DNA of 64,000 nt, taken from NCBI RefSeq assembly GCF_000826545.1, contig NZ_CDME01000011.1:1626657-1690656 (forward strand), in the 5' to 3' direction. The DNA comes from Kibdelosporangium sp. MJ126-NF4. GTDB taxonomy: Bacteria; Actinomycetota; Actinomycetes; Mycobacteriales; Pseudonocardiaceae. Positions 57,776-64,000 of this stretch are shown one piece after another (position 1 is the first letter of the stretch; every line of letters begins with the position of its first letter). Below the pieces are notes generated by a model, which saw only the letters and a list, made by a program, of their open reading frames with translations, searched no databases and had not been told where the DNA came from. The translations under genes and the position numbers were made by a program.

Positions 57776-58870
57776 GTGACCGCCGTGAGCAGATGGCGGT
57801 ACGCGGTGTGGACCGTGGTCGTGCTGTATCTGGGCTACGACCTGGTAGGTTCCATGATCAACTCCGCCGGTGTGCACGGGTGGGGCGGGGTGGCACTCGA
57901 TGGCGGGCTGCACGTTCTGGGGTTGGCGTGTGGCTTCATTGCCTACCGTTGGGCCAGGTACAGCGTCTGGTGGCTTGCCGTGACCGCCGCACTCGGCTTG
58001 GCCGAGCATTCCCATCTCCAGTTCGCGGGGACAAGCCTGATGTTCCTTGCGGTATGGATGGCGCCGTTCCGGACACGGTTGTGGCAGGCGATAGCGCTGA
58101 CCGTGGCCGTGACGGCCGCGTTCATCGGCACGTCCTTGGCCGTCTCGTTGGAGGGGTACGCGATCTTCGGGCTGGGGTTCGCGCTTGGCTGGGCTGGTTT
58201 CCTCGGCGCGGTACTCAACCAGCTTGGGGTGACGCGAAGGCAGACCGTGGCCATCGCCGAGGCGCAGGCGAACGCGGCGGTGCTGGGGGAGCGGCAGCGG
58301 CTGGCCCGCGAGATCCACGACATCCTGGCGCACTCGCTGTCCGCTCAGGTCGTGCACCTCGAAGGAGCACGGCTACTACTCGAACAAGGCAGGGACCGTG
58401 ACGTGGTCCTCGACCGCGTTGTCCGTGCCGGAGACCTCGCCCGCGCCGGGCTGGAGGATTCCAAACGGGCGGTCGCGGCACTGCGCGGCGACCAGACACC
58501 GCTGGCGGAGCAGTTGGAACAACTGGCGGAGCAGTTCCGGGCGACCACGGGACGTACGTGCGAGGTCACGGTGACCGGCGATGCCGGGCAGTTGACACCG
58601 GAGGCCTGGCTGGCTGTAGTGCGCACCGCGCAGGAAGCGCTGACCAACGCGCACAAGCACGCGCCGGAAGCGTCGGTCACGCTCGCCTTGCGGTGCGCGC
58701 CGGACTGGTGTGAGTTGGAGGTCGAGGACACCGGCGGGGCGACGACAGGATCCGCGGGAAACGGCTATGGACTGGTGGGAATGCGGGAACGGGCCGAACT
58801 GATCGGCGGCACGCTGGAAGCGGGACCTGCCGGTGGCGGATTCCGGGTGCGGCTGCGGGTACCGGCGTGA
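57776..58870 (+). CDS. Membrane sensor histidine kinase (NarL-type partner)
   Basis: A 364-residue kinase with five to six N-terminal helices (residues 7-150) and no large exported domain. The HisKA_3 box has H181 in 'LAREIHDILAHSLSAQ', followed by HATPase_c ('RTAQEALTNAHKHAPEASVTLAL', 'GNGYGLVGMRERAEL'). GTG 57776 follows ACGGAGG by five bases. It is translationally coupled (GTGA) to the response regulator. Divergent from the ABC exporter genes, as in antibiotic-sensing bce/lia-like units. Confidence 0.87.
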   Translation: MTAVSRWRYAVWTVVVLYLGYDLVGSMINSAGVHGWGGVALDGGLHVLGLACGFIAYRWARYSVWWLAVTAALGLAEHSHLQFAGTSLMFLAVWMAPFRTRLWQAIALTVAVTAAFIGTSLAVSLEGYAIFGLGFALGWAGFLGAVLNQLGVTRRQTVAIAEAQANAAVLGERQRLAREIHDILAHSLSAQVVHLEGARLLLEQGRDRDVVLDRVVRAGDLARAGLEDSKRAVAALRGDQTPLAEQLEQLAEQFRATTGRTCEVTVTGDAGQLTPEAWLAVVRTAQEALTNAHKHAPEASVTLALRCAPDWCELEVEDTGGATTGSAGNGYGLVGMRERAELIGGTLEAGPAGGGFRVRLRVPA

Positions 58871-59505
58871 CGCGCGTGATCGTTGTGGACGATCAGACCG
58901 TCGTCCGGGAAGGCCTTGTCCTGCTGCTGCAGCTGCTGCCGGACGTCGAGGTGGTCGGCTCGGCCGCCGGAGGCGAGGAGGCGCTCCGCATGGTCGCGAC
59001 CCACCAGCCCGACGTGGTGCTGATGGACCTCCGGATGCCCAAAATGGACGGTGTGGAGGCGACGAAACGGATCCGTGCGGACTATCCGGAGACCCAGGTC
59101 GTCGTGCTGACCACGTACTCGGACGACGAGTCCGTGTTCGCAGCCCTGCGCGCGGGGGCGCGCGGCTACCTGACCAAGGACGCGCGAGCGGGCGAGATCG
59201 CCGAGGCCATCGCGGCGGTCCGGCGTGGCGAGGCCCAGTTCGACCCGGCCATCCAGCGCAGGCTCGCCGAACAGGTCACCAGCCGAGCGGTCACGACCGA
59301 GGCGTTGCCGGACGGGCTGACACCGAGGGAGGCCGACGTGCTGCGGCTGATCGCGGAAGGCCGGTCCAACACGGAGATCGCCGCACACCTGGTGATCACC
59401 GAGGCGACGGTCAAGACGCACATCAACAACCTCTTCGCCAAAACAGGCGTACGTGACCGCGCGCAGGCGGTCACGTACGCATTCAGGCGCGGTCTAGTCG
59501 GCTAG
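58867..59505 (+). CDS. NarL/FixJ-family response regulator
   Basis: A 212-residue regulator. The receiver has D8-D9, phospho-acceptor D54 ('VVLMDLRMPKMDGVEATKRIR'), T82 and K104. The LuxR HTH (about 150-205) is 'LTPREADVLRLIAEGRSNTEIAAHLVITEATVKTHINNLFAKT'. It is the partner of the kinase at 57776 and probably activates the ABC exporter pair. Its 3' end overlaps the convergent peroxidase gene by 12 bp. Confidence 0.9.
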   Translation: MTRVIVVDDQTVVREGLVLLLQLLPDVEVVGSAAGGEEALRMVATHQPDVVLMDLRMPKMDGVEATKRIRADYPETQVVVLTTYSDDESVFAALRAGARGYLTKDARAGEIAEAIAAVRRGEAQFDPAIQRRLAEQVTSRAVTTEALPDGLTPREADVLRLIAEGRSNTEIAAHLVITEATVKTHINNLFAKTGVRDRAQAVTYAFRRGLVG

Positions 59506-61581
59506 CCGCTGCCGCAAGGCGGGAGTGGTTCGTTGCCACAGGGCGGGAGTGACGTCCGGCGACCAGTCATCCTGCGACCGGTGCGCCGTCCGGCAGCGGA
59601 ACGTCGTGTCGTCCACGGTGACGGTGTCACCGGTGGCATAGGCGATTCCCGCTGCCCACTCGGGAGTCGGGCCGGTCAGGAAGACGTTCGCCTGCGTCGT
59701 CACACCGGTGTTCGCGGCGATGATCTGGCCGAGCGTCTGCCGGTAGGTGATGCCGTACTGGCGCTCGATCGACGTGAGGGTCGGGTCGTTGGCGTAGAAG
59801 AACCGGTCGCCGTCCCGCAGGTTCTCGAACTGCTTGCGCCAGATGGCGTTCTGCAGCTCGCCGAACTCCCTGCCGGACGCGTGCCGCTCGGCGATCATGC
59901 CGGTGAACGCGTCCAGGCTGTTGACGTTCCCGCCGTAGGTGGCGCTCAGCCGTGCGGCCAATGAGGAACGCCGGGTGGCGGTGACGGCGTGGGAGTCGGC
60001 GGCCGGGCTGCCCAGCCGGATGTCGCGGCCGCGGATGTCGTTGAGCCGGACGAAGTCGAGGATGTCCGGGTCGTTGATCGCGTTGGCCGGGTCGATCTCG
60101 GGATCACGCGGGAACTGGCTGGTGGATTCGCCTGTGATGGCGGTGAAGCCGAATCTCGGCGCGAGGCCGTACGCCCGCCGGAGGTCGTTGTAGGTCGGCA
60201 GACCGTGGTCGCGGGCACGGGCGATGTCGATCGCGCCAAGGTCGGTCACGCCGCGGAAGCACTGCGGCAGCTCCGGCCCGTCGAGGCAGCCGGGGTTGCC
60301 CGGCACCGGGACCTGGAACAGCACGCTGCGCAGCTGGTTGTCGATCTGCTCGTCGTTGCGGTACTCCGCCTCGCCGCCGATACCCTTGAGCATCGGGCCG
60401 ATTCCGACTTCGGCGAGCAGGTCGGGATTGAAGAACGCCACGTTCAGCGGCACGACGAGGGCGACCTCGTCGCCTTCGTCCTCGACTTCGATCCCGGCCG
60501 CCTCGAACCGCTCCAGCTGCTCGGCGGTGTACCGGCCGACCGGGGCGCTCGGCTCGAACTCGCCGTGGATCATGCTGTGCGCACGGTAGCCGACCACAGC
60601 GAACTCGTTGGACAGCGAGGCGTTCACGGTCGACCTGTACCCGTTGTACGGCGACAGCGTGACACCGAGCGCGGGCAGGAACTCGTTGTACGTGATGTAC
60701 TGCTGCTCCGCGCCGACGATCCGGCGGGCGATCTCGAACTTGTCCTGCTGCGACAGGGTGTTCGGCAACCGGTCGACGATCCTGTTGTGCTCGAGCGCGA
60801 ACAGCGTCTGCGTGGCGGTCAGGCCCCAGTTCTCGTTGGCCCGCACGTCACCGGCGACCATCGCGCGTCCGGGCGTGGCCTGCAGGCGGCCGTTGGCGTC
60901 CATCGGCGGGGCGGTGCTCACGTTTCCCCGCGCGTCGCGGCGCGGCAGCGTTCCGTTCGCCATCAGCAGCTTCGCGCCGTTGTTGGCCATGTTGCCGTCG
61001 ACCGGGCCTTCGCGCAGCCATTCCAGCCGCTGCGCGGTGCCACCGTACACAGTGAACCCGTCGATGTAGCTGGACACCGTGTTGATCTGCTGGCGTGTCG
61101 TGAAACCCGTTCCGGTTCCGGGGGCAGCGGGTGTCCTGGTGAACCCGATGCTGCCGAGGTCGTTGCGGAACTGTTCGAGCGTATCGTTGGCGTTGAAGCG
61201 AATCGGCGCGCTCTCACCACCCGCCTCCTGCCGCAGGCCGAAGGTGTGGTCCATGAACTGTCCCCACACGAACCCCCACTGGGTGACCCTGTTCTCGGAG
61301 AAGAGGTTCTGTGACTGGTCGCTGAACACCCGGTTGCTGACAAACCGGGGTTCCGGGCCGTTGATCGGCCTGCCGACCCCGTCCGCGTAGTTGGCCGGGG
61401 CCACCCGCAGGTACGAGGTGTTGGTCCGACCCCACGTCGGATTCGCCAGGTTGTTGCAACTGCCGTCCAATGTCCTGACGGAAGTAGGTGAACACGCTTG
61501 TTGTGCTGGTGCTACGGTGGCGGTCAGAGGGAACACGATGAGAATCGCTCCGGCCAGCGCCACCGGCCGGGTTCTGCGCAT
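59494..61581 (-). CDS. Secreted animal-type haem peroxidase with C-terminal CBM5/12-like module
   Basis: A 695-residue exported enzyme. The signal peptide is at 1-27. The peroxidase domain (about 45-620) has the distal pair D111-H112 ('WGQFMDHTFGL') and a probable proximal H335 ('YRAHSMIHGEF'). 'RIVGAEQQYITYNEFLPALG' and 'DLGAIDIARARDHGLPTYNDLRRAYGL' also match the peroxidasin/cyclooxygenase family. The tail (about 640-695) 'WAAGIAYATGDTVTVDDTTFRCRTAHRSQDDWSPDVTPALWQ' is a carbohydrate-binding module of the CBM5/12 type. ATG 61581 is preceded by GAAAGG. Such a module on a peroxidase would tether oxidant production to chitin-like surfaces. Confidence 0.87.
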   Translation of the reverse strand: MRRTRPVALAGAILIVFPLTATVAPAQQACSPTSVRTLDGSCNNLANPTWGRTNTSYLRVAPANYADGVGRPINGPEPRFVSNRVFSDQSQNLFSENRVTQWGFVWGQFMDHTFGLRQEAGGESAPIRFNANDTLEQFRNDLGSIGFTRTPAAPGTGTGFTTRQQINTVSSYIDGFTVYGGTAQRLEWLREGPVDGNMANNGAKLLMANGTLPRRDARGNVSTAPPMDANGRLQATPGRAMVAGDVRANENWGLTATQTLFALEHNRIVDRLPNTLSQQDKFEIARRIVGAEQQYITYNEFLPALGVTLSPYNGYRSTVNASLSNEFAVVGYRAHSMIHGEFEPSAPVGRYTAEQLERFEAAGIEVEDEGDEVALVVPLNVAFFNPDLLAEVGIGPMLKGIGGEAEYRNDEQIDNQLRSVLFQVPVPGNPGCLDGPELPQCFRGVTDLGAIDIARARDHGLPTYNDLRRAYGLAPRFGFTAITGESTSQFPRDPEIDPANAINDPDILDFVRLNDIRGRDIRLGSPAADSHAVTATRRSSLAARLSATYGGNVNSLDAFTGMIAERHASGREFGELQNAIWRKQFENLRDGDRFFYANDPTLTSIERQYGITYRQTLGQIIAANTGVTTQANVFLTGPTPEWAAGIAYATGDTVTVDDTTFRCRTAHRSQDDWSPDVTPALWQRTTPALRQRLAD

Positions 61582-61738
61582 GGTGCGACCTTTCACAAGC
61601 AATGCAGGGAGAACTGGCCCTGTATGCGTCGCGGCTGGGCGTCGCGGCGGGACCAGCGAAGATCGAGCGTAAACCCGGCTCGAAACGCTGCGACATGACA
61701 CGCTTGTCCTAGGCCTAATGGGTTACCCCCACGTGAAA

Positions 61739-61766
61739 ACCCCCTTCCCGCAACGAGGAAGGGGGT
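61739..61766 (-). terminator. Intrinsic terminator of the DUF4360 gene
   Basis: Ten-base arms ACCCCCTTCC and GGAAGGGGGT with an eight-base loop, followed on the minus strand by TTTT. It lies 98 bp after the DUF4360 stop codon and upstream of the peroxidase gene, separating the two transcripts. Confidence 0.8.
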
Positions 61767-61864
61767 GTCCAGTGTGGCGCGTCAGCTGATGTGCCCGATT
61801 CTGACGCGAATGTGCGGAATGGGCCGCCGTGCGAGGGCCACGGCGGCCCGTGCCTGTGTCGCGC

Positions 61865-62494
61865 TCAGCAGCGCTTCCAGGCGAACCGGAAGCGGCCGTT
61901 GGGGTTGCGGTCGGGGGAGTCCATCGAGATCCAGCTCGCGGTGGTCTGCGGGTTGGACCCTCCCGCGTTCACGCGCACCGCGGTGTTGACGTTGAAGAAG
62001 CGGTCCTCGCCGCAGGGTGCGTAGACGACCTTGCTCGGGTCGGTGAGATCGGTGGTGGACCAGTTGTCGCGCAGCGGGCCGTTGAACGGGTGGACCCGGC
62101 GGGCAGTGGGTGTTTCTCCCTGGAAGTAGTAGTCCGCGCCCTGCCAGGCCTGTGCACCATGGGCAAGGCTGATGCGGCCGGAGTAGTCGGCGCGGACGAT
62201 CCCGAAGGTGAATCCGGCTGGTACCCGGACGTCCAGAACGAGCTGGCAGTTCTTCCTGACGTCGGTCGGCTCGGCACCGGGGCCGACTTTCGCGACGTAT
62301 CCCTCGCGATGGCTGAACGTGAACTCGGAGTTGTCGTCGGCGACCGAGACCTCGGTCGATCCGACCGGGCAGCCCGACCCGTTCGCGGTCACGACGTGGA
62401 CGGTGACCCGTCCGGGCGGGACCTCTTCAGCAGTCGCCGCCGATCCCATGGGAACGGATAAAGCCACGGCAAGCGCAAGCATCGTAGTGATCAT
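61865..62494 (-). CDS. Secreted DUF4360 family protein
   Basis: A 209-residue exported protein. The signal peptide is at 1-22 ('SAATAEE'). The DUF4360 core has 'VTANGSGCPVGSTEVSVADDNSEFTFSHREGYVAKVGPGAEPTDVRKNCQLVL' and 'SGRISLAHGAQAWQGADYYFQGET', with conserved Cys pairs (GCP, KNCQ, CGED, KRC). The family is known from fungi and actinomycetes as secreted, of unknown role. ATG 62494 with AAAGGTG upstream. It has its own terminator. Confidence 0.87.
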   Translation of the reverse strand: MITTMLALAVALSVPMGSAATAEEVPPGRVTVHVVTANGSGCPVGSTEVSVADDNSEFTFSHREGYVAKVGPGAEPTDVRKNCQLVLDVRVPAGFTFGIVRADYSGRISLAHGAQAWQGADYYFQGETPTARRVHPFNGPLRDNWSTTDLTDPSKVVYAPCGEDRFFNVNTAVRVNAGGSNPQTTASWISMDSPDRNPNGRFRFAWKRC

Positions 62495-62721
62495 TGAGGC
62501 ACCTTTCAAACGCAAGACCATTCAGGTAGCGGGCCCTGCACGCAGGGTAGCCCCATCGCCGCATATGGAAAGCCTACGGATGGAGCAATAGTTTTAGTCG
62601 AGTGCATTTTCGTGGCAATTCTGAAACGTATTCAGGGTTATGATCCTACGACACGACCATTCCATTCCGTGGTACGTCCATAACAGATTTACCCAGAAAT
62701 CGGTGATGGCCCCGATGTTTG

Positions 62722-62737
62722 TCACTCACGTGAGTGA
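62722..62737. promoter_or_regulatory. Perfect 16-bp palindrome TCACTCACGTGAGTGA
   Basis: Located 228 bp upstream of the DUF4360 start and 358 bp upstream of the AA10 start. Its ACGT core and length fit a TetR- or MarR-type operator. No regulator is adjacent, so the binding protein is unknown. Confidence 0.45.
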
Positions 62738-62995
62738 AGTCGAACCGGGGACTCGTTCGTTGCGGTGGGCCGGGTCTTGACTGGTGTAAACCATTTCATC
62801 CGGCGATGACCGCTGGTCGGCCTGGTCGGCGGCGGTCGGATATGTCACCGGTGCATGGCTGCTGGACATTGAACCCTTTTGGTCCATGGTCCGTTGTCAT
62901 CAGTACGGCGAGCCCTGTCTGACCGACGATCGCGGTGGAGGTGGCCACAGTGGACGGCACGTGTCCTCGCTTGACGTTCGCCTCCGGTCTTCGTA

Positions 62996-63007
62996 TGGTC
63001 TAGACCA
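62996..63007 (+). promoter_or_regulatory. DasR-responsive element (dre) upstream of the chitin monooxygenase gene
   Basis: The 12-bp palindrome TGGTCTAGACCA, 88 bp before the AA10 start, matches the core of the DasR box (TGGTCTAGACCA, with flanking A/T). It is known from chitinase and GlcNAc-catabolism genes of Streptomyces. It implies derepression by GlcN-6-P/GlcNAc, coupling this gene to chitin use. Confidence 0.85.
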
Positions 63008-63094
63008 ATCGTGATCTTCACGGTCATGGGCAGCAGGCGCGAGCTGTCCGCCGCCGGTATCCCTCTGCCCGCGATGCAAGGAGTTCCTTTTCCC

Positions 63095-63877
63095 ATGTCC
63101 CTGAAACGAAAGCTGTCCGTCACCGCGGCGGCCGCCGGGATCGCTCCCGTGCTGCTCGCCGTGCTGCCTGCCGGACAGGCGAGTGCCCATGGATACATCT
63201 CGACGCCAGGCAGCCGTCAGGCCCAATGCGCCCGTGGCACCGTGTCCTGTGGTTCCATCAAGTTCGAGCCGCAGAGCGTGGAAGGCCCCAAGGGGCTGAA
63301 CAGCTGCAACGGCGGTTTGTCGCAGTTCGCCGAGCTGAACGACGACAGCAAGCCGTGGAAGCCGACGTCGGTCAGCGGCGGCTCGGTCGCCTTCACCTGG
63401 ACCTTCACCGCACGCCACAAGACCTCGAACTACCAGTACTTCCTCAACGGCAAGAAGATCTCCGAGGTCGACGCCGGTGGCCAGGCGCCAGGGGCGGTGG
63501 AAACCCACCAGGTCAACCTCGGTGGCGCCACCGGACGGCAGAAGCTGCTGGCGGTGTGGAACATCGCCGACACGCCGATGGCGTTCTACTCGTGCGTCGA
63601 CCTGCAGATCGGCGGTGGTGGCTCGAACCCGCCATCCACCCAGCAACCGACGCCCACCCAGACGTCATCACCGAAACCGACCACCAGCGCACCGAAGCCC
63701 ACGACGTCGACCCAGCAGCAGCCGCCCGCGGCCGCCACCGACTGGAAGCCGGACACCTACTACCCGCTCGGCGCGGAGGTCACCTACCAGGGCACGCGCT
63801 ACCGCATCATCCAGCGCCACACCTCGCTGACCGGTTGGGAACCGACCGCGACGCCCGCGCTCTGGCAGAAGCTCTGA
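63095..63877 (+). CDS. AA10 lytic polysaccharide monooxygenase with CBM5/12 (chitin-active)
   Basis: A 260-residue secreted copper oxidase. The signal peptide is cleaved before H32 ('ASA-HGYISTPGSR'). H32 and H108 ('TARHKTSNYQYF') form the histidine brace, and F164 ('MAFYSC') takes the axial position. Disulphide cysteines are in 'QCARGTVSCGS' and 'SCNGG'. A Pro/Thr/Ser-rich linker (about 178-212) leads to a CBM5/12 ('WKPDTYYPLGAEVTYQGTRYRIIQRHTSLTGWEPTATPALW'). It oxidises crystalline chitin chains, assisted by the DasR-type site upstream. AAGGAG lies 11 bases before ATG 63095. Confidence 0.93.
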   Translation: MSLKRKLSVTAAAAGIAPVLLAVLPAGQASAHGYISTPGSRQAQCARGTVSCGSIKFEPQSVEGPKGLNSCNGGLSQFAELNDDSKPWKPTSVSGGSVAFTWTFTARHKTSNYQYFLNGKKISEVDAGGQAPGAVETHQVNLGGATGRQKLLAVWNIADTPMAFYSCVDLQIGGGGSNPPSTQQPTPTQTSSPKPTTSAPKPTTSTQQQPPAAATDWKPDTYYPLGAEVTYQGTRYRIIQRHTSLTGWEPTATPALWQKL

Positions 63878-63893
63878 CCCGGTAACCCGTGAC

Positions 63894-63921
63894 GGCCCGC
63901 GCCGAGTGCCCGGCGTGGGCC
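63894..63921 (+). terminator. Hairpin after the AA10 gene
   Basis: GGCCCGCGCCG pairs with CGGCGTGGGCC (one G-U) across six bases, 17 bp after the AA10 stop and 24 bp before the next start codon. It probably ends or attenuates the AA10 transcript. Confidence 0.6.
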
Positions 63922-63944
63922 CTCCTGAACAGGAGAAGACGTTC

Positions 63945-64000
63945 GTGAAGCGCTTCCACCTTGCCGTCGCGGCGGTGTGCCTGACGACAGTGACGACTCT
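63945..64000 (+). CDS. Start of a secreted protein (cut by window end)
   Basis: GTG 63945 follows AGGAGA by eight bases and opens 'VKRFHLAVAAVCLTTVTT', a typical Sec signal peptide start (two positive residues, then a hydrophobic core). Only 18 full codons are visible, so no function can be given. Its position right after the AA10 gene suggests another extracellular polysaccharide-related protein. Confidence 0.7.
   Translation, partial: MKRFHLAVAAVCLTTVTT

Larger units (their letters stand above)
62495..63094. other. 600-bp intergenic region with AT-richer centre and two palindromes
   Basis: There is no convincing gene. The part 62580-62720 is clearly less GC-rich than its surroundings and would suit promoters for both divergent genes. 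It holds a TCACTCACGTGAGTGA palindrome (62722-62737) and a DasR-type element (62996-63007). Otherwise nothing was recognised. Confidence 0.6.

Noticed and set aside
1..64000. CRISPR arrays, rRNA genes, prophage structural genes and transposases
   Set aside because: Read through for regularly spaced repeats, cas-type motifs, rRNA signatures and DDE transposases; none seen.

Overview
The window looks like chromosomal DNA of a high-GC, filamentous actinomycete of the Pseudonocardiaceae type (Amycolatopsis, Kibdelosporangium or Lentzea-like; this is an inference from gene content and codon use, not a database match). Supporting signs are the very GC-rich third codon positions, frequent GTG/TTG starts, ATGA/GTGA stop-start overlaps, a DevR/DevS pair, SARP and LAL regulators, a Spo0M-like protein, and secreted chitin-active proteins.

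Layout. 0-3 kb: end of a secreted protease-like gene, a flavin-binding PPOX protein, and a DevR/DevS (DosR/DosS-type) two-component pair with a tiny membrane protein gene wedged between them. 3.1-7.2 kb: a large SARP/NB-ARC/TPR regulator, RidA, an ABM monooxygenase and a GNAT. 7.2-10.3 kb: a secreted GH3 glycosidase with two F5/8-type C modules and a LacI-type operator. 10.4-15.5 kb: a VanZ-RDD membrane protein coupled to two tandem paralogous membrane proteins, PhoD and threonine dehydratase. 15.6-21.5 kb: a TetR-controlled acyl-CoA locus (enoyl-CoA hydratase, acyl-CoA ligase, thioesterase, amidohydrolase, GNAT). 21.5-28.1 kb: an extra fused SecDF, a truncated YceI remnant with extragenic repeats, and a LAL regulator with a clean dyad operator.

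28.2-33.4 kb is the most interesting part: a compact, apparently undescribed RiPP-type locus. It has an XRE/TPR regulator, a palindrome over a promoter, a CxxC zinc-ribbon-like protein, a radical SAM/SPASM enzyme, a 47-residue precursor peptide ending in KCSCNAGDDNPY, a GNAT and an APH-fold kinase. The precursor gene is small and easily missed.

33.5-40.4 kb: Spo0M, an anti-sigma-type ATPase, a secreted alpha/beta hydrolase, LysR, a molbindin and a cation/proton antiporter with unusual A-ending codons. 40.4-42.1 kb: a DUF222/HNH (13E12-like) gene enclosed by long inverted repeats, probably a mobile unit. 42.1-44.6 kb: phosphodiesterase, SUFU-like protein and an oddly built diguanylate cyclase. 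44.8-53.5 kb: an RpiR-controlled operon joining a C45 (penicillin acyltransferase-like) peptidase to a complete oligopeptide ABC importer and a hydrolase, facing a Ser/Thr dehydratase. 53.7-56.2 kb: tRNA-Gln, tRNA-Ser, a large TerD-like stress protein and a structured intergenic segment. 56.2-59.5 kb: an ABC exporter and a NarL-type two-component system. 59.5-64 kb: secreted proteins (haem peroxidase with a CBM5/12-like tail, DUF4360 protein, AA10 chitin monooxygenase under a DasR-type site, and the start of another secreted protein). No CRISPR array, rRNA, prophage module or transposase was seen.
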